Below are positions 37,115-45,786 of a stretch of 56,499 bases of DNA, in pieces. The notes below the pieces were generated by a model, which was not told the origin of the DNA, did no database searches, and was given only the letters and a program-made list of their open reading frames with translations. Every line of letters starts with the position of its first letter. Position 1 is the first letter of the stretch. This DNA is from Sporolactobacillus sp. STSJ-5 (lineage in GTDB: Bacteria; Bacillota; Bacilli; Bacillales; Sporolactobacillaceae): assembly GCF_024385605.1 (NCBI RefSeq), contig NZ_JANFOJ010000020.1, forward strand, positions 1 to 56,499, written 5' to 3'. The position numbers and the translations under genes were made by a program.

Positions 37115-37423
37115 ATGAGTCAATTTTATTCGTCTCAGATCCCTAATAAAGACAAGCCGGCGCAAAATCAAAATATAGTTGTTAAGGATCGGAAATCAAT
37201 CGAGATTACCGGTGTCAAACACGTGGAAAGCTTTGATCATGAAGAATTCTTGCTTGAGACGGTATTGGGGTATCTTGCCGTTCGAGGTTCCGGTCTGAAA
37301 ATGCAAAATCTGAATGTTGAGCAGGGCCAGGTATTGATTGAGGGGCATATTATTGAAATCAGCTATCTGGATGATCAGGGCGGAGAAGCTCATAAAGGCT
37401 TCTTCGGCAAGCTGTTTCGATGA
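37115..37423 (+). CDS. yabP: Sporulation protein YabP
   Basis: The 102-residue protein carries the YabP/YqfC fold core: DRKSIEITGVKHVESFDHEEFLLET with ETVLGYLAVRGSGLKMQNLNVEQG following (only KHVESFD and RGSGLK are diagnostic). In Bacillus yabP is a sigma-E gene of the mother cell needed for normal sporulation; its mechanism is unknown. GAGGAGGGGG precedes ATG at 37115. The stop overlaps yabQ (ATGA at 37420). Confidence 0.92.
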   Translation: MSQFYSSQIPNKDKPAQNQNIVVKDRKSIEITGVKHVESFDHEEFLLETVLGYLAVRGSGLKMQNLNVEQGQVLIEGHIIEISYLDDQGGEAHKGFFGKLFR

Positions 37424-37998
37424 CGCTTGAACAGCAATACGTCTCGCTTATCCTGATGCTCGCCATGGGTATTTGGTTCGGTGCTTCATTTTCGGTCTAT
37501 CAGCACTTTGTGCACCCGAAAAAAGGACGCCGTTGGATTTTGCTGATTTCAGACCCTCTCTTTTGGATCGTACAGGCTGTACTGCTTTTTTCACTTTTGT
37601 TACCCGTAAATGAAGGACAATTGCGTCTTTATTATTTCCTGGGTATTGCACTCGGCTTTGCTTTTTATAAAGCACTTTTAGAAAAACCATTCATGCGTCT
37701 ATTCGGCAAAATTGTTGCGGTGACTGTCCGAACAGGGCGTTTTACCGCAAAAACTGTCTATCAATTATTGATTTATCCGCTCTTTTTCCTATTGATGCTT
37801 GTCTTCAGATTGTGTAGAATGACAGTAAACACCTTACTGAAAATTTTGCTCTTTCTGCTTTTGATTCCTTTGAAAATTCTAAGAGGCATTGTTCGACTGG
37901 TTCTTCCGGATCGAGCAGTGGTCTATCTGGCAAAAAAAAGAATTTGGATACAGCAGAAATTCAATCAGTGGATGTCACTATTCACCAAACGGAAATGA
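37420..37998 (+). CDS. yabQ: Spore cortex biosynthesis protein YabQ
   Basis: The 192-residue membrane protein has five hydrophobic helices (starting SLILMLAMGIWFGASFSVY) and a basic C-terminus. YabQ localises to the forespore outer membrane in Bacillus and is needed for cortex formation. It starts with ATG overlapping the yabP stop and is followed 14 bases later by divIC, the conserved order. Confidence 0.9.
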   Translation: MTLEQQYVSLILMLAMGIWFGASFSVYQHFVHPKKGRRWILLISDPLFWIVQAVLLFSLLLPVNEGQLRLYYFLGIALGFAFYKALLEKPFMRLFGKIVAVTVRTGRFTAKTVYQLLIYPLFFLLMLVFRLCRMTVNTLLKILLFLLLIPLKILRGIVRLVLPDRAVVYLAKKRIWIQQKFNQWMSLFTKRK

Positions 37999-38012
37999 TC
38001 GGGGGGAACGAT

Positions 38013-38393
38013 ATGGAGAGTGCCGGTGCAGAGCGGGTCACTCGACTGCAGAATAATTATCTGCAGTCGCAGGAAATGAATGAAAAGAGAAAAAGAAAAC
38101 GGCACAAGGGGTTAATTCGGCGTTTGACTGCTTTTTTTATTGTTTTTGCTTTAGCCTGCGCCTTCATGATCTCCTCTCTGATTTCGCAATCCCATAAACT
38201 AAATGCTGCATCACAAGAAAAAATAAGTTTACAAAAACAGCTGAATCAGTCGAAATCCCAAGCAGTGGAATTGAAGAAACGCATTTCTCTGCTGCATAAT
38301 AAAAAATATATTGGCGAAATTGCAAGGCGCGATTATCTGTTATCGAATAAAGGAGAAATTATTTTTTCGAAACCCGATAATAACAAGGATTGA
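38013..38393 (+). CDS. divIC: Cell division initiator DivIC
   Basis: The 126-residue bitopic protein has a basic cytoplasmic amino terminus (KRKRKRHKG), one membrane helix at about residues 48-66 (AFFIVFALACAFMISSLI) and an extracytoplasmic coiled coil (KISLQKQLNQSKSQAVELKKRI). It forms the DivIB-FtsL-DivIC complex at the septum. ATG at 38013 is preceded by GGGGGGAA; an upstream in-frame start inside yabQ lacks a ribosome-binding site. Confidence 0.93.
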   Translation: MESAGAERVTRLQNNYLQSQEMNEKRKRKRHKGLIRRLTAFFIVFALACAFMISSLISQSHKLNAASQEKISLQKQLNQSKSQAVELKKRISLLHNKKYIGEIARRDYLLSNKGEIIFSKPDNNKD

Positions 38394-38419
38394 CAGGCAC
38401 TTTTTTTGCTATGTATAAT
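38390..38419 (+). promoter_or_regulatory. Sigma-A promoter for yabR
   Basis: TTGACA at 38390-38395 overlaps the divIC stop; TATAAT at 38414-38419 follows after 18 bases. Confidence 0.8.
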
Positions 38420-38460
38420 AATATAATTAGTGATACCAATTTAGGAGGAAGCTTTTTTTT

Positions 38461-38886
38461 ATGTCAATTGAAGCAGGCAGCAAGCTGAAGGGTAAAGTAT
38501 CAGGAATTACGAACTTCGGAGCCTTCGTTGATTTACCAGACGGAAAAACGGGTCTGGTTCATATCAGTGAGGTTGCGGATCGGTATGTGAAAGACATTCA
38601 TGACGTTCTGGCGGTTGGTGATGAAGTAACGGTAAAGGTGTTGCAAGTCGCTCCGGATGGAAAAATCGGTCTATCGATCCGTAAAGCTGTCGATAAACCT
38701 AAGGTTGCATCTTCATCCTCGCGCGGAGGTTCTCAGAGACATGGCGGCGGGAAACGGTTTACCTCGCGTGCTCCAAGCTTTGAGGACAAAATCTCCCAGT
38801 ATTTGAAGGACAGTGAAGATCGGCTTTCGACAATTAAGCGCCAGACAGAATCCAAACGCGGGGGACGCGGTGCGAGAAGAGGCTGA
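38461..38886 (+). CDS. yabR: S1 RNA-binding domain protein YabR
   Basis: A 141-residue protein with one S1/OB domain (KLKGKVSGITNFGAFVDLPDGKTGLVHISE; the GAFVDLPDG core is diagnostic) in residues 1-72 and an Arg/Gly/Ser-rich, basic C-terminal tail ending SKRGGRGARRG. S1 proteins of this type bind RNA or ribosomes; the specific role of YabR is undefined. GGAGG lies upstream of ATG at 38461. In Bacillus two tRNA genes follow; I find none here. Confidence 0.92.
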   Translation: MSIEAGSKLKGKVSGITNFGAFVDLPDGKTGLVHISEVADRYVKDIHDVLAVGDEVTVKVLQVAPDGKIGLSIRKAVDKPKVASSSSRGGSQRHGGGKRFTSRAPSFEDKISQYLKDSEDRLSTIKRQTESKRGGRGARRG

Positions 38887-38921
38887 GCGCGACCTCCGAA
38901 AGTTTCTCAATATATAAACGC

Positions 38922-38957
38922 AACACCCAAGTTCAAACAGAGCTTGGGTGTTTTTTA
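38922..38957 (+). terminator. Rho-independent terminator after yabR
   Basis: AACACCCAAG pairs with CTTGGGTGTT across an 11-base loop, followed by a T run. Confidence 0.9.
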
Positions 38958-39001
38958 TTGCCCCTTGACAGGGGGAGTTCCGACACTGCCTATTGGAATG
39001 C

Positions 39002-39031
39002 TTGACTGCACTGAACAGGCGCTGTTATGAA
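39002..39031 (+). promoter_or_regulatory. Candidate spoIIE promoter
   Basis: TTGACT at 39002-39007 and TATGAA at 39026-39031 with an 18-base spacer. TTCCGACA just upstream (38978-38985) resembles a Spo0A box (TTCGACA). spoIIE is a Spo0A-activated sigma-A gene in B. subtilis. Confidence 0.45.
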
Positions 39032-39087
39032 TGACTTGTTTTAAAGGTGCTGAATTTTTGTAGTGGTGTCAAGGTGAAAGATGAACG

Positions 39088-41796
39088 ATGGCGAAGGCAG
39101 AAAATTTAGGGAAAAAAGGCGGTATTTCAAAGTCTTCGCCTTCTATAGACGATAAATTCATGCTATTCATCGACAGACTGCACGATCATTTGTCGTTTAT
39201 GGCTGAACATCAAGAATGCCGTCGAAGTTTTTTTGATCTGCGGCTTGTGATTGTGACAAATTATGAACGTCTACTATGCTTTAATGGATCATACAATCAT
39301 AAGTTAAAGGCGGCGAGCGATATGATTCAAAAATTTGGCGGTGCAGCAGCGGGTACCATTGACCCTTACCTACAAAAAAATCAAACGATACAAGAACGAT
39401 CAAAATCGCAGCGCTCTTTTCAAACCTTTTTGCTGGGTGTTATGTTTCGTACCGATCTGTTTTTTCTGGCAGCAGGATTTTTACTTGGACGGGCTGTAAT
39501 CATTACAAGCTTGACACCGTTTATTCTTCCTTTTTTTGCAACTGTATTCTGGATGAAACGCAAACGGAGATGGGCAGATTCAATGGCAGTTTTGGCCGGA
39601 GGGCTCACGCTGTCTGTGGGACAAGCTTTTTACGCACTGCTTGGATTAATCGTTTTCTTGGCAGGGTGGAGGATTGTGGCTTCGTTTCAACGTGTGCATA
39701 TGGAACGCTGGCTGCCTGGACTTGTATTTCTTACCGGATTTTTAGTGCGTCTGCTCTGTCAGGCAGCATTTTCATTGACACTTGTATGGACGGATGTGCT
39801 CACGGCCGGAGCCGAGGCATCATTATCCGCGCTTGTGACACTCATATTTATGCAGAGCGTTCCGCTCATGTCTACGCGTGTTAACCATAAACTGTTTCGA
39901 AATGAGGAAATCATTTGTTTCGTCATTTTAATTTCATCAGTAATCGCCGGAACAATCGGATTGCATATCTATGATCTATCCATTGATCATGTACTTGCCC
40001 GGTATGCCGTGCTTCTGTTCGCATACGCTGGCGGTGCGGCGATCGGTTCAACGGTTGGTGTGGTGATCGGTCTCATTCTGGGCATGGCGAGCGTGTCGAG
40101 TCTCTATCAAATGAGCCTGCTCGCCTTCTCAGGCGTGCTTGGCGGCTTACTTAAGGAGGCGGGAAAAGCGGGTGTTTGTGCCGGATTGTTAATCTCGACA
40201 TTATTAATTGGTGTTTATGGCGGCGGATATGCAGGGCTTGGGAGCGAGGTGATTGATTCGATTGCGGCCATTATACTTTTTCTTGTTACACCGAAGAGTC
40301 TGATCCGGCAAATGGCTTCCTTTATTCCGGGGACACGCGAGTATCAGGCTGAACAACAGCAATATGTACGTAAGCTGCGTGATGTAACAGTTGGTCGGGT
40401 GGAGCAGTTTTCAGGCCTTTTTCAGACGCTTGCGAAGAGCTTTTATCCACCGGCAGAAGCGGAAACAGAGGAAGACAGCGACGTTTTGAGTAATGTCACG
40501 GCCAAGACATGCCAGAACTGCTTCAAAAAAGAGTTCTGCTGGGTCAATAATTTTGAACGGACGCAGAAGCTGATGCTCGAATTGCGTGATGAGTCGCGGC
40601 GTGGAAATCGTGAAGAGAATGCACGGCTGCATCATAAATGGCGTAGTCACTGTTCCAAGGCGGAGCGAACGCTGGAAGTCATCCGCAAAGAGCAGAGTCT
40701 GTCTGAACTGCATGAGAAGATGAAACAAAATGTTAAAGAGAGCAGACGGCTTGTCGCGGATCAGCTCAGAGGTGTCTCACAGGTAATGGGCGATTTTGCC
40801 AGTGAAATGAAGCGTGAACGCGGTCTTCATGAATGGCAGGAAGAAATGATTCTAGCTAAATTGAATGGTATCGGTATCCGCGTTGAGAGTCTGGAGATTT
40901 ACAATTTAGAATCTGGGGCTATTGATATTGAAGCGCTGCTGCCGACCGATAATTACGGTGCATGCGAAAAAGTTATTGCACCTCTGCTGTCCGATATTCT
41001 CGGCGAGAGTATTGTTGTTGAGAAAAAGCAAGCCTCTGATTATCCCGGAGGACCGAGTCGTGTTGTTTTTATTTCTGCTCGTGCATACGATTTGGATACC
41101 GGTGTCGCAACGGCCGCACGAGGAGGGGGCAGCATTTCCGGGGATAACTACTCACTTTTTGAAATCGGTTCCAAAAAATACGTTATGGCAATAAGCGATG
41201 GAATGGGGCATGGCGAACGTGCGGACATGGAAAGCAAAGATACCTTACAGCTGCTGAATAAAGTATTAAAATCCGGTATTCATGAGACGCTGGCGATCAA
41301 ATCCATTAATTCAATCCTATCGCTTCGCTCGACTGAGGAAATTTATGCGACACTGGATTTGGCACTGATTGACTTGCAAAATGCGACATCAAAATTTCTG
41401 AAAATAGGATCAAATCCAAGCTTTATTAAGCGCGGCGGCCGTGTTTTCATGTTGGATGCAGGTAATTTACCAATTGGAATTATACGTGATGTTGATGTGG
41501 ATATGAAGACTGAACAGTTAAAATCCGGAGACCTACTGATCATGATGAGCGATGGGATTTTTGATGTGCCAAAGCATATTGAGAATAAAGAAGCATGGGT
41601 CAAGCGGAAAATTAAAGAGCTGCAGACTAATGACCCGCAAGAAATTGCCGATCTGCTGCTTGAGGAAGTAATTCGTGTCGGAGATGGCAGTATTGATGAC
41701 GATATGACAGTCATCGCTGCACGAATCAGCCATCATATTCCTGAGTGGTCGGCTTTTTCGACGGATCGAAGCGATGAACATGCCAATCGTGCCTAA
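39088..41796 (+). CDS. spoIIE: Stage II sporulation protein E (serine phosphatase), long N-terminus
   Basis: The 902-residue protein has an amino-terminal cytoplasmic region, ten membrane helices (starting about residue 125, FFLAAGFLLGRAVIITSL), a central oligomerisation region and a C-terminal PP2C phosphatase with ISDGMGHGERAD, MSDGIFDV and DDDMTVIAAR. SpoIIE dephosphorylates SpoIIAA to release sigma-F in the forespore and shifts FtsZ to the pole. The first helix begins about 75 residues later than in the 827-residue B. subtilis protein, so the cytoplasmic amino terminus is enlarged. ATG at 39088 follows AAGGTGA, 11 bases away. Four cysteines (CQNCFKKEFC) occur in the linker. Confidence 0.95.
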   Translation: MAKAENLGKKGGISKSSPSIDDKFMLFIDRLHDHLSFMAEHQECRRSFFDLRLVIVTNYERLLCFNGSYNHKLKAASDMIQKFGGAAAGTIDPYLQKNQTIQERSKSQRSFQTFLLGVMFRTDLFFLAAGFLLGRAVIITSLTPFILPFFATVFWMKRKRRWADSMAVLAGGLTLSVGQAFYALLGLIVFLAGWRIVASFQRVHMERWLPGLVFLTGFLVRLLCQAAFSLTLVWTDVLTAGAEASLSALVTLIFMQSVPLMSTRVNHKLFRNEEIICFVILISSVIAGTIGLHIYDLSIDHVLARYAVLLFAYAGGAAIGSTVGVVIGLILGMASVSSLYQMSLLAFSGVLGGLLKEAGKAGVCAGLLISTLLIGVYGGGYAGLGSEVIDSIAAIILFLVTPKSLIRQMASFIPGTREYQAEQQQYVRKLRDVTVGRVEQFSGLFQTLAKSFYPPAEAETEEDSDVLSNVTAKTCQNCFKKEFCWVNNFERTQKLMLELRDESRRGNREENARLHHKWRSHCSKAERTLEVIRKEQSLSELHEKMKQNVKESRRLVADQLRGVSQVMGDFASEMKRERGLHEWQEEMILAKLNGIGIRVESLEIYNLESGAIDIEALLPTDNYGACEKVIAPLLSDILGESIVVEKKQASDYPGGPSRVVFISARAYDLDTGVATAARGGGSISGDNYSLFEIGSKKYVMAISDGMGHGERADMESKDTLQLLNKVLKSGIHETLAIKSINSILSLRSTEEIYATLDLALIDLQNATSKFLKIGSNPSFIKRGGRVFMLDAGNLPIGIIRDVDVDMKTEQLKSGDLLIMMSDGIFDVPKHIENKEAWVKRKIKELQTNDPQEIADLLLEEVIRVGDGSIDDDMTVIAARISHHIPEWSAFSTDRSDEHANRA

Positions 41797-41962
41797 TGGG
41801 ATTAAATGAATCTTTCACACCGTTTTTATCGTTGCTTGCATCTTTGCGAGGCAGATAGATTTTGCTTTGGCGGTCATGAGGCAAGTTTTACGAGACTAAC
41901 GGTATAGAAACTACTTTTCCTGTCTATCATAATGCTAGATTCAGGGAGGAGTGAAAGACTCA

Positions 41963-42700
41963 ATGAAGAAGGGCACGTTAAAGCAAATTTTGTTAATCAC
42001 TGACGGGTGTTCCAATGAAGGCGAAGATCCGGTAGCAATGGCGGCACTGGCTCGTGAACAAGGGATTACCGTTAATGTCATTGGTGTTCTTGATCAATAT
42101 GACTCGGAGGACAGTCATGGCTTGCAGGAAGTAGAGGGAATTGCACAGGCGGGCGGCGGGATCAGCCAAATCGTCCAGACGAAGCAGCTCGCGCAAACGG
42201 TGCAAATGGTGACAAAGCAGGCGATGACTCAGACGATTAAAGGTGTGATCAATCGACAGCTTCAGGATATTTTGGGTGACGGGGAAACGGTAGAGGATTT
42301 GCCTCCCGAAAAACGTGGAAAAGTAATGGAAGTCGTTGATGAGGTTGGTGAAACAGCTGATCTCCATGTATGCATTCTTGTTGACACAAGTGCCAGTATG
42401 AAAAATAAATTGCCGACTGTACGCGAGGCACTGACCGATTTGTCACTGAGCTTATCCGCACGCATGGGTGAAAATCAATTTTGTCTCTTTCTATTTCCCG
42501 GGAAAAGAAAGTCCGTGCAGAAAGTCATTTCATGGACGCCGCAGTTGGACAGCATTAAACGCATCTTTGAAAAAATAAGCTCGCATGGCATTACACCCAC
42601 AGGACCGGCAATTAAAGAAGCAGTAAAAAGCTTTTCGTCGGTGTCGAGAAAACAGTCGCTCTTTGAAGATGATGAGGCCTATGATGATGGCCCAAGATAA
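41963..42700 (+). CDS. yabS: von Willebrand factor A domain protein YabS
   Basis: The 245-residue protein starts KKGTLKQILLITDGCSNEGEDP and contains a MIDAS-like ILVDTSASMKNKL near residue 135. YabS-like proteins are sporulation-associated in Bacillus; the function is unknown. ATG at 41963 lies 11 bases from AGGAG; GTG at 41951 overlaps that site. The 3' end overlaps the kinase gene yabT, suggesting a functional pair. Confidence 0.9.
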   Translation: MKKGTLKQILLITDGCSNEGEDPVAMAALAREQGITVNVIGVLDQYDSEDSHGLQEVEGIAQAGGGISQIVQTKQLAQTVQMVTKQAMTQTIKGVINRQLQDILGDGETVEDLPPEKRGKVMEVVDEVGETADLHVCILVDTSASMKNKLPTVREALTDLSLSLSARMGENQFCLFLFPGKRKSVQKVISWTPQLDSIKRIFEKISSHGITPTGPAIKEAVKSFSSVSRKQSLFEDDEAYDDGPR

Positions 42701-43625
42701 TCTGCACTTTGCTCCGGGAACCTTGATCACCGGGAAATGGCATCGAAACCAATACCAGCTTGTCAAGTGGCTGGGGAGCGGCGCACAAGGTACGGTGTAT
42801 TTGGGAAGAGAAGGACGCCGTATGGTCGCGATCAAGCTGGCTAAGGATCGCGCGTCACTGATCTCAGAGGTTAATGTACTGAAACAGTTTGAAAAGCTCC
42901 AAGGGGATCCTTTGGGGCCTTCTTTATATGATAGCGACGACTGGCTGACGCGGGGCAGAACGATTGGATTCTGCGTTATGGAATACTTGGACGGCATTTC
43001 ATTGGCCGATGCGCTTAAGCGGAAACCCTTTGATTGGACACTTGTATATATGCTGCAGCTGTTGAAGCAACTGCAGCAGCTGCACAGGTCGGGGTATATA
43101 TTTGGTGATCTGAAGCCGGAAAATTTGATTCTTATACATCCGGGCCATTCGATCCGCTGCCTTGATTTTGGGGGAGCAACACGCATAGGAAGATCTGTGA
43201 GAGAATATACTGAATTTTATGACCGAGGATATTGGGGCTTCGGCGGACGTCGTGCGGAACCGAGCTATGATTTGTTTGCTTGCGTGATGATTTTGATTTA
43301 TGCTGCCGCAGGCAAACGCATTGTACGGACAAATGAACCTCAAGTTCAGCTTGTACAATTTGTGAAAAGTCATCCGAAGCTGGCACCGTATCGAAAAATA
43401 GCAATAAATGCAATGAGGGGGAGCTACCCAAGTGCAGAGGCTATGCGGCGTGAGCTGCTCCAAGAAATAATGACGAGCCGTCAAAGCGAGCCACGCTCGC
43501 CGCAGACAAGGCGTACTATTCGAAAAACAAATACAAGTTCAAGCAACAGCTGGAAATCAGCATGGCTTGCCGCTTCGGTTTTATTAACTGCCTATATTTT
43601 GTTTGTCATTATTTACGTCATGTAA
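42681..43625 (+). CDS. yabT: Serine/threonine protein kinase YabT
   Basis: A Hanks-type kinase of about 314 residues. Glycine loop LGSGAQGTVYLG, VAIKLAKD with the catalytic Lys, GDLKPENLIL catalytic loop (HRD replaced by FGD) and DFGGATRIG. A single C-terminal membrane helix (AWLAASVLLTAYILFVII) anchors it. In B. subtilis YabT is septum-localised during sporulation, is activated by DNA and phosphorylates RecA. The start is uncertain among ATGs at 42681-42687, with GAGG at 42674-42677. It overlaps yabS by about 20 bases. Confidence 0.9.
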   Translation: MMMAQDNLHFAPGTLITGKWHRNQYQLVKWLGSGAQGTVYLGREGRRMVAIKLAKDRASLISEVNVLKQFEKLQGDPLGPSLYDSDDWLTRGRTIGFCVMEYLDGISLADALKRKPFDWTLVYMLQLLKQLQQLHRSGYIFGDLKPENLILIHPGHSIRCLDFGGATRIGRSVREYTEFYDRGYWGFGGRRAEPSYDLFACVMILIYAAAGKRIVRTNEPQVQLVQFVKSHPKLAPYRKIAINAMRGSYPSAEAMRRELLQEIMTSRQSEPRSPQTRRTIRKTNTSSSNSWKSAWLAASVLLTAYILFVIIYVM

Positions 43626-43684
43626 AAATTGGAGTATTGTGGACATACATTATTTAGCGAGTATTTTCTGGGGAGAAAATAACG

Positions 43685-45121
43685 ATGACATTTTCTGAAC
43701 GTGTGACGCGTTTTATTGAAACTCATCACCTGATCCGCTCAAACGCAAGACTTGTTCTCGGTGTCAGCGGAGGGGCAGATTCGATGGCGCTTCTGCACTT
43801 TTTTTATATGAAAAAAAAGGACTGGAAGCTTGAACTGGCTGTCTGTTCCGTTGATCACACACTTAGAGGAGTCAAAAGTGCCGAGGATCAAAAATATGTC
43901 GCATCATTTTGCGAAAAAAGGGATATCCTTTTTATAGGGAAAACGGTTGATGCCCATTCTTGGAGTTCAGAAAGGAAAATCAGCATTGAAACAGCCGCGC
44001 GTGAGCTGAGATACAGGGCTTTTGCAGAAGCGATGGAAACATTCAAAGCAGATGCGCTTGTACTGGCACATCACGGTGACGATCAAGTAGAAACCATGCT
44101 GATGCGACAGGTGCGCGGCACCATCGGAATAGGGAGGGCAGGAATTCCTGTTCGGCGTGTTTTTAAGGGAAGGGAGATTATACGGCCGTTTCTTTCGCAG
44201 ACAAAAGCTGATTTAGAAAATTATTGTGCTGAGAACGGAATTGTTCCGCGGCTTGATGAGTCGAATGAATCCGATGCGCACACAAGAAATCGCTTCCGGA
44301 AATATGTACTTCCATTTTTGAAGAAAGAGAATCCCCAGGTACATCTCAAATTCCAGTATGAAAGCGAGCGGATTGCAGAGGATGAATTACTGCTTGTACG
44401 GATGGCTGAAGATCAGCTTGAGCAGGCAATCCTGGATAAAAGGAAATATGAATATGCGCTTTCAATCCCTAAATTTCGTGACATTCACCCGGCTTTACAA
44501 AGGCGGACAATTCATCTACTATTATGTTATCTCTATACAAATCAACAGTTGCAGCCGATGCACCAACCGATACATATTGAACAACTATTGCTGCTGCTGC
44601 ATTCCAGTCGTTCCTCAGGGATCGTCATTCTTCCCGGGGGGCTCACAGCTAGAAAATCCTACAACCGCTGTCGGGTCGGCTTCGTGCTGGAAAGCGGTGA
44701 CATAGAAGAACAGGCAGCGATCAGTATCCCTGGACGGACAGATTTTCTTTCCGGCTCCATTGAGGCCGCTTATGTGAAAGGAGACAAATTATCTTCTTCT
44801 GCATTGGGCCGAGCCTGTTGCATCTTCGATGAGGAAAACATTGCCCTTCCGCTTTATGTGCGGACATGGCGAAGCGGAGATCGTATAAGTCCGAATGGGA
44901 TGACAGGATCGCAGAAGATCCAGCGTATTTTCATCAACGAAAAGATTGACCGCAATGAAAGAATGAAGTGGCCTGTAATTACCGATGCGAACGGCCGTAT
45001 ACTTTGGCTGCCGCTGTTGAGGCGAGGCACGCCTTATCCGTCACCGCCTGATTTAGAGAAAAAGACCTATATAAAGCTTAAATTTATACCGTTGGCTGGT
45101 TTTGGGAGGACGCAGGAATGA
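43685..45121 (+). CDS. tilS: tRNA(Ile)-lysidine synthetase
   Basis: The 478-residue PP-loop ATPase converts the wobble cytidine of tRNA-Ile(CAU) to lysidine, allowing AUA decoding. The P-loop is [13 protein letters not shown] near residue 27, with [12 protein letters not shown] and [13 protein letters not shown] following; a C-terminal substrate-binding domain ends the protein. It overlaps hpt by four bases (ATGA), the widely conserved tilS-hpt-ftsH order. Confidence 0.95.
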   Translation: MTFSERVTRFIETHHLIRSNARLVLGVSGGADSMALLHFFYMKKKDWKLELAVCSVDHTLRGVKSAEDQKYVASFCEKRDILFIGKTVDAHSWSSERKISIETAARELRYRAFAEAMETFKADALVLAHHGDDQVETMLMRQVRGTIGIGRAGIPVRRVFKGREIIRPFLSQTKADLENYCAENGIVPRLDESNESDAHTRNRFRKYVLPFLKKENPQVHLKFQYESERIAEDELLLVRMAEDQLEQAILDKRKYEYALSIPKFRDIHPALQRRTIHLLLCYLYTNQQLQPMHQPIHIEQLLLLLHSSRSSGIVILPGGLTARKSYNRCRVGFVLESGDIEEQAAISIPGRTDFLSGSIEAAYVKGDKLSSSALGRACCIFDEENIALPLYVRTWRSGDRISPNGMTGSQKIQRIFINEKIDRNERMKWPVITDANGRILWLPLLRRGTPYPSPPDLEKKTYIKLKFIPLAGFGRTQE

Positions 45122-45657
45122 AGGAAGACGTCAAGGAAATATTAATAACAGAAGAGGAAATTCAAAATAAGGTGCATGAATTCGGTGCAGCGCTCTCAAA
45201 CGAATACGCCGACTCCTTTCCCCTAGTGATCGGTGTGCTGAAAGGGGCACTCCCCTTTATGGCTGACCTAATTAAGACCATTACTGTTCCGATTGAAATT
45301 GATTTCATGGATGTGTCCAGCTACGGCAACTCTACTGTGTCATCAGGGGAAGTGAAAATTCTCAAGGATTTGGATACTTCAGTGGAAAACAGAGATATTC
45401 TGATAATTGAGGATATTATTGACAGCGGACTGACCCTGAGTTATTTAGTCGAATTATTTAAGACGAGAAGGGCGAAATCCATAAAAATTGTGACGCTGCT
45501 TGATAAACCGTCAGGAAGAAAATCGGATGTTGCTCCGGACTTATCAGGATTTACTGTTCCCGATGCTTTTCTAGTCGGCTATGGTCTTGATTATGCGGAA
45601 AAATACCGAAACCTTCCATTTATTGGAATATTGAAGCCTGAGATATACGAGGCTTGA
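45118..45657 (+). CDS. hpt: Hypoxanthine phosphoribosyltransferase
   Basis: The 179-residue purine-salvage enzyme has the PRPP-binding loop [15 protein letters not shown] near residue 102 and the [11 protein letters not shown] segment. It makes IMP and GMP from hypoxanthine and guanine. It starts within the tilS stop. In Bacillus Hpt and TilS act together to activate ftsH transcription, which fits the neighbouring order here. Confidence 0.95.
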   Translation: MKEDVKEILITEEEIQNKVHEFGAALSNEYADSFPLVIGVLKGALPFMADLIKTITVPIEIDFMDVSSYGNSTVSSGEVKILKDLDTSVENRDILIIEDIIDSGLTLSYLVELFKTRRAKSIKIVTLLDKPSGRKSDVAPDLSGFTVPDAFLVGYGLDYAEKYRNLPFIGILKPEIYEA

Positions 45658-45718
45658 GCTGCTCATTTAACAGTTTTTTGTTGCTATTTAGAGGAACTGC
45701 TCGCAAAAATGCAATTGC

Positions 45719-45748
45719 TTGGGCAGTAACAAGTGTATGTGGTACTAT
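45719..45748 (+). promoter_or_regulatory. Possible sigma-A promoter for ftsH
   Basis: TTGGGC (45719-45724), an 18-base spacer and TACTAT (45743-45748), 39 bases before the ftsH start. Hexamers are moderate matches. Confidence 0.45.
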
Positions 45749-45786
45749 AAAATATGATTTGTTTTTAGAGCGGGAGGAGGTAAGGC

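Noticed and set aside
38887-39087. Search for the tRNA genes that follow yabR in B. subtilis
   Set aside because: No cloverleaf-like arms or TTCGA-type T-loop sequence were seen in this gap; only the yabR terminator and the spoIIE promoter region are visible.
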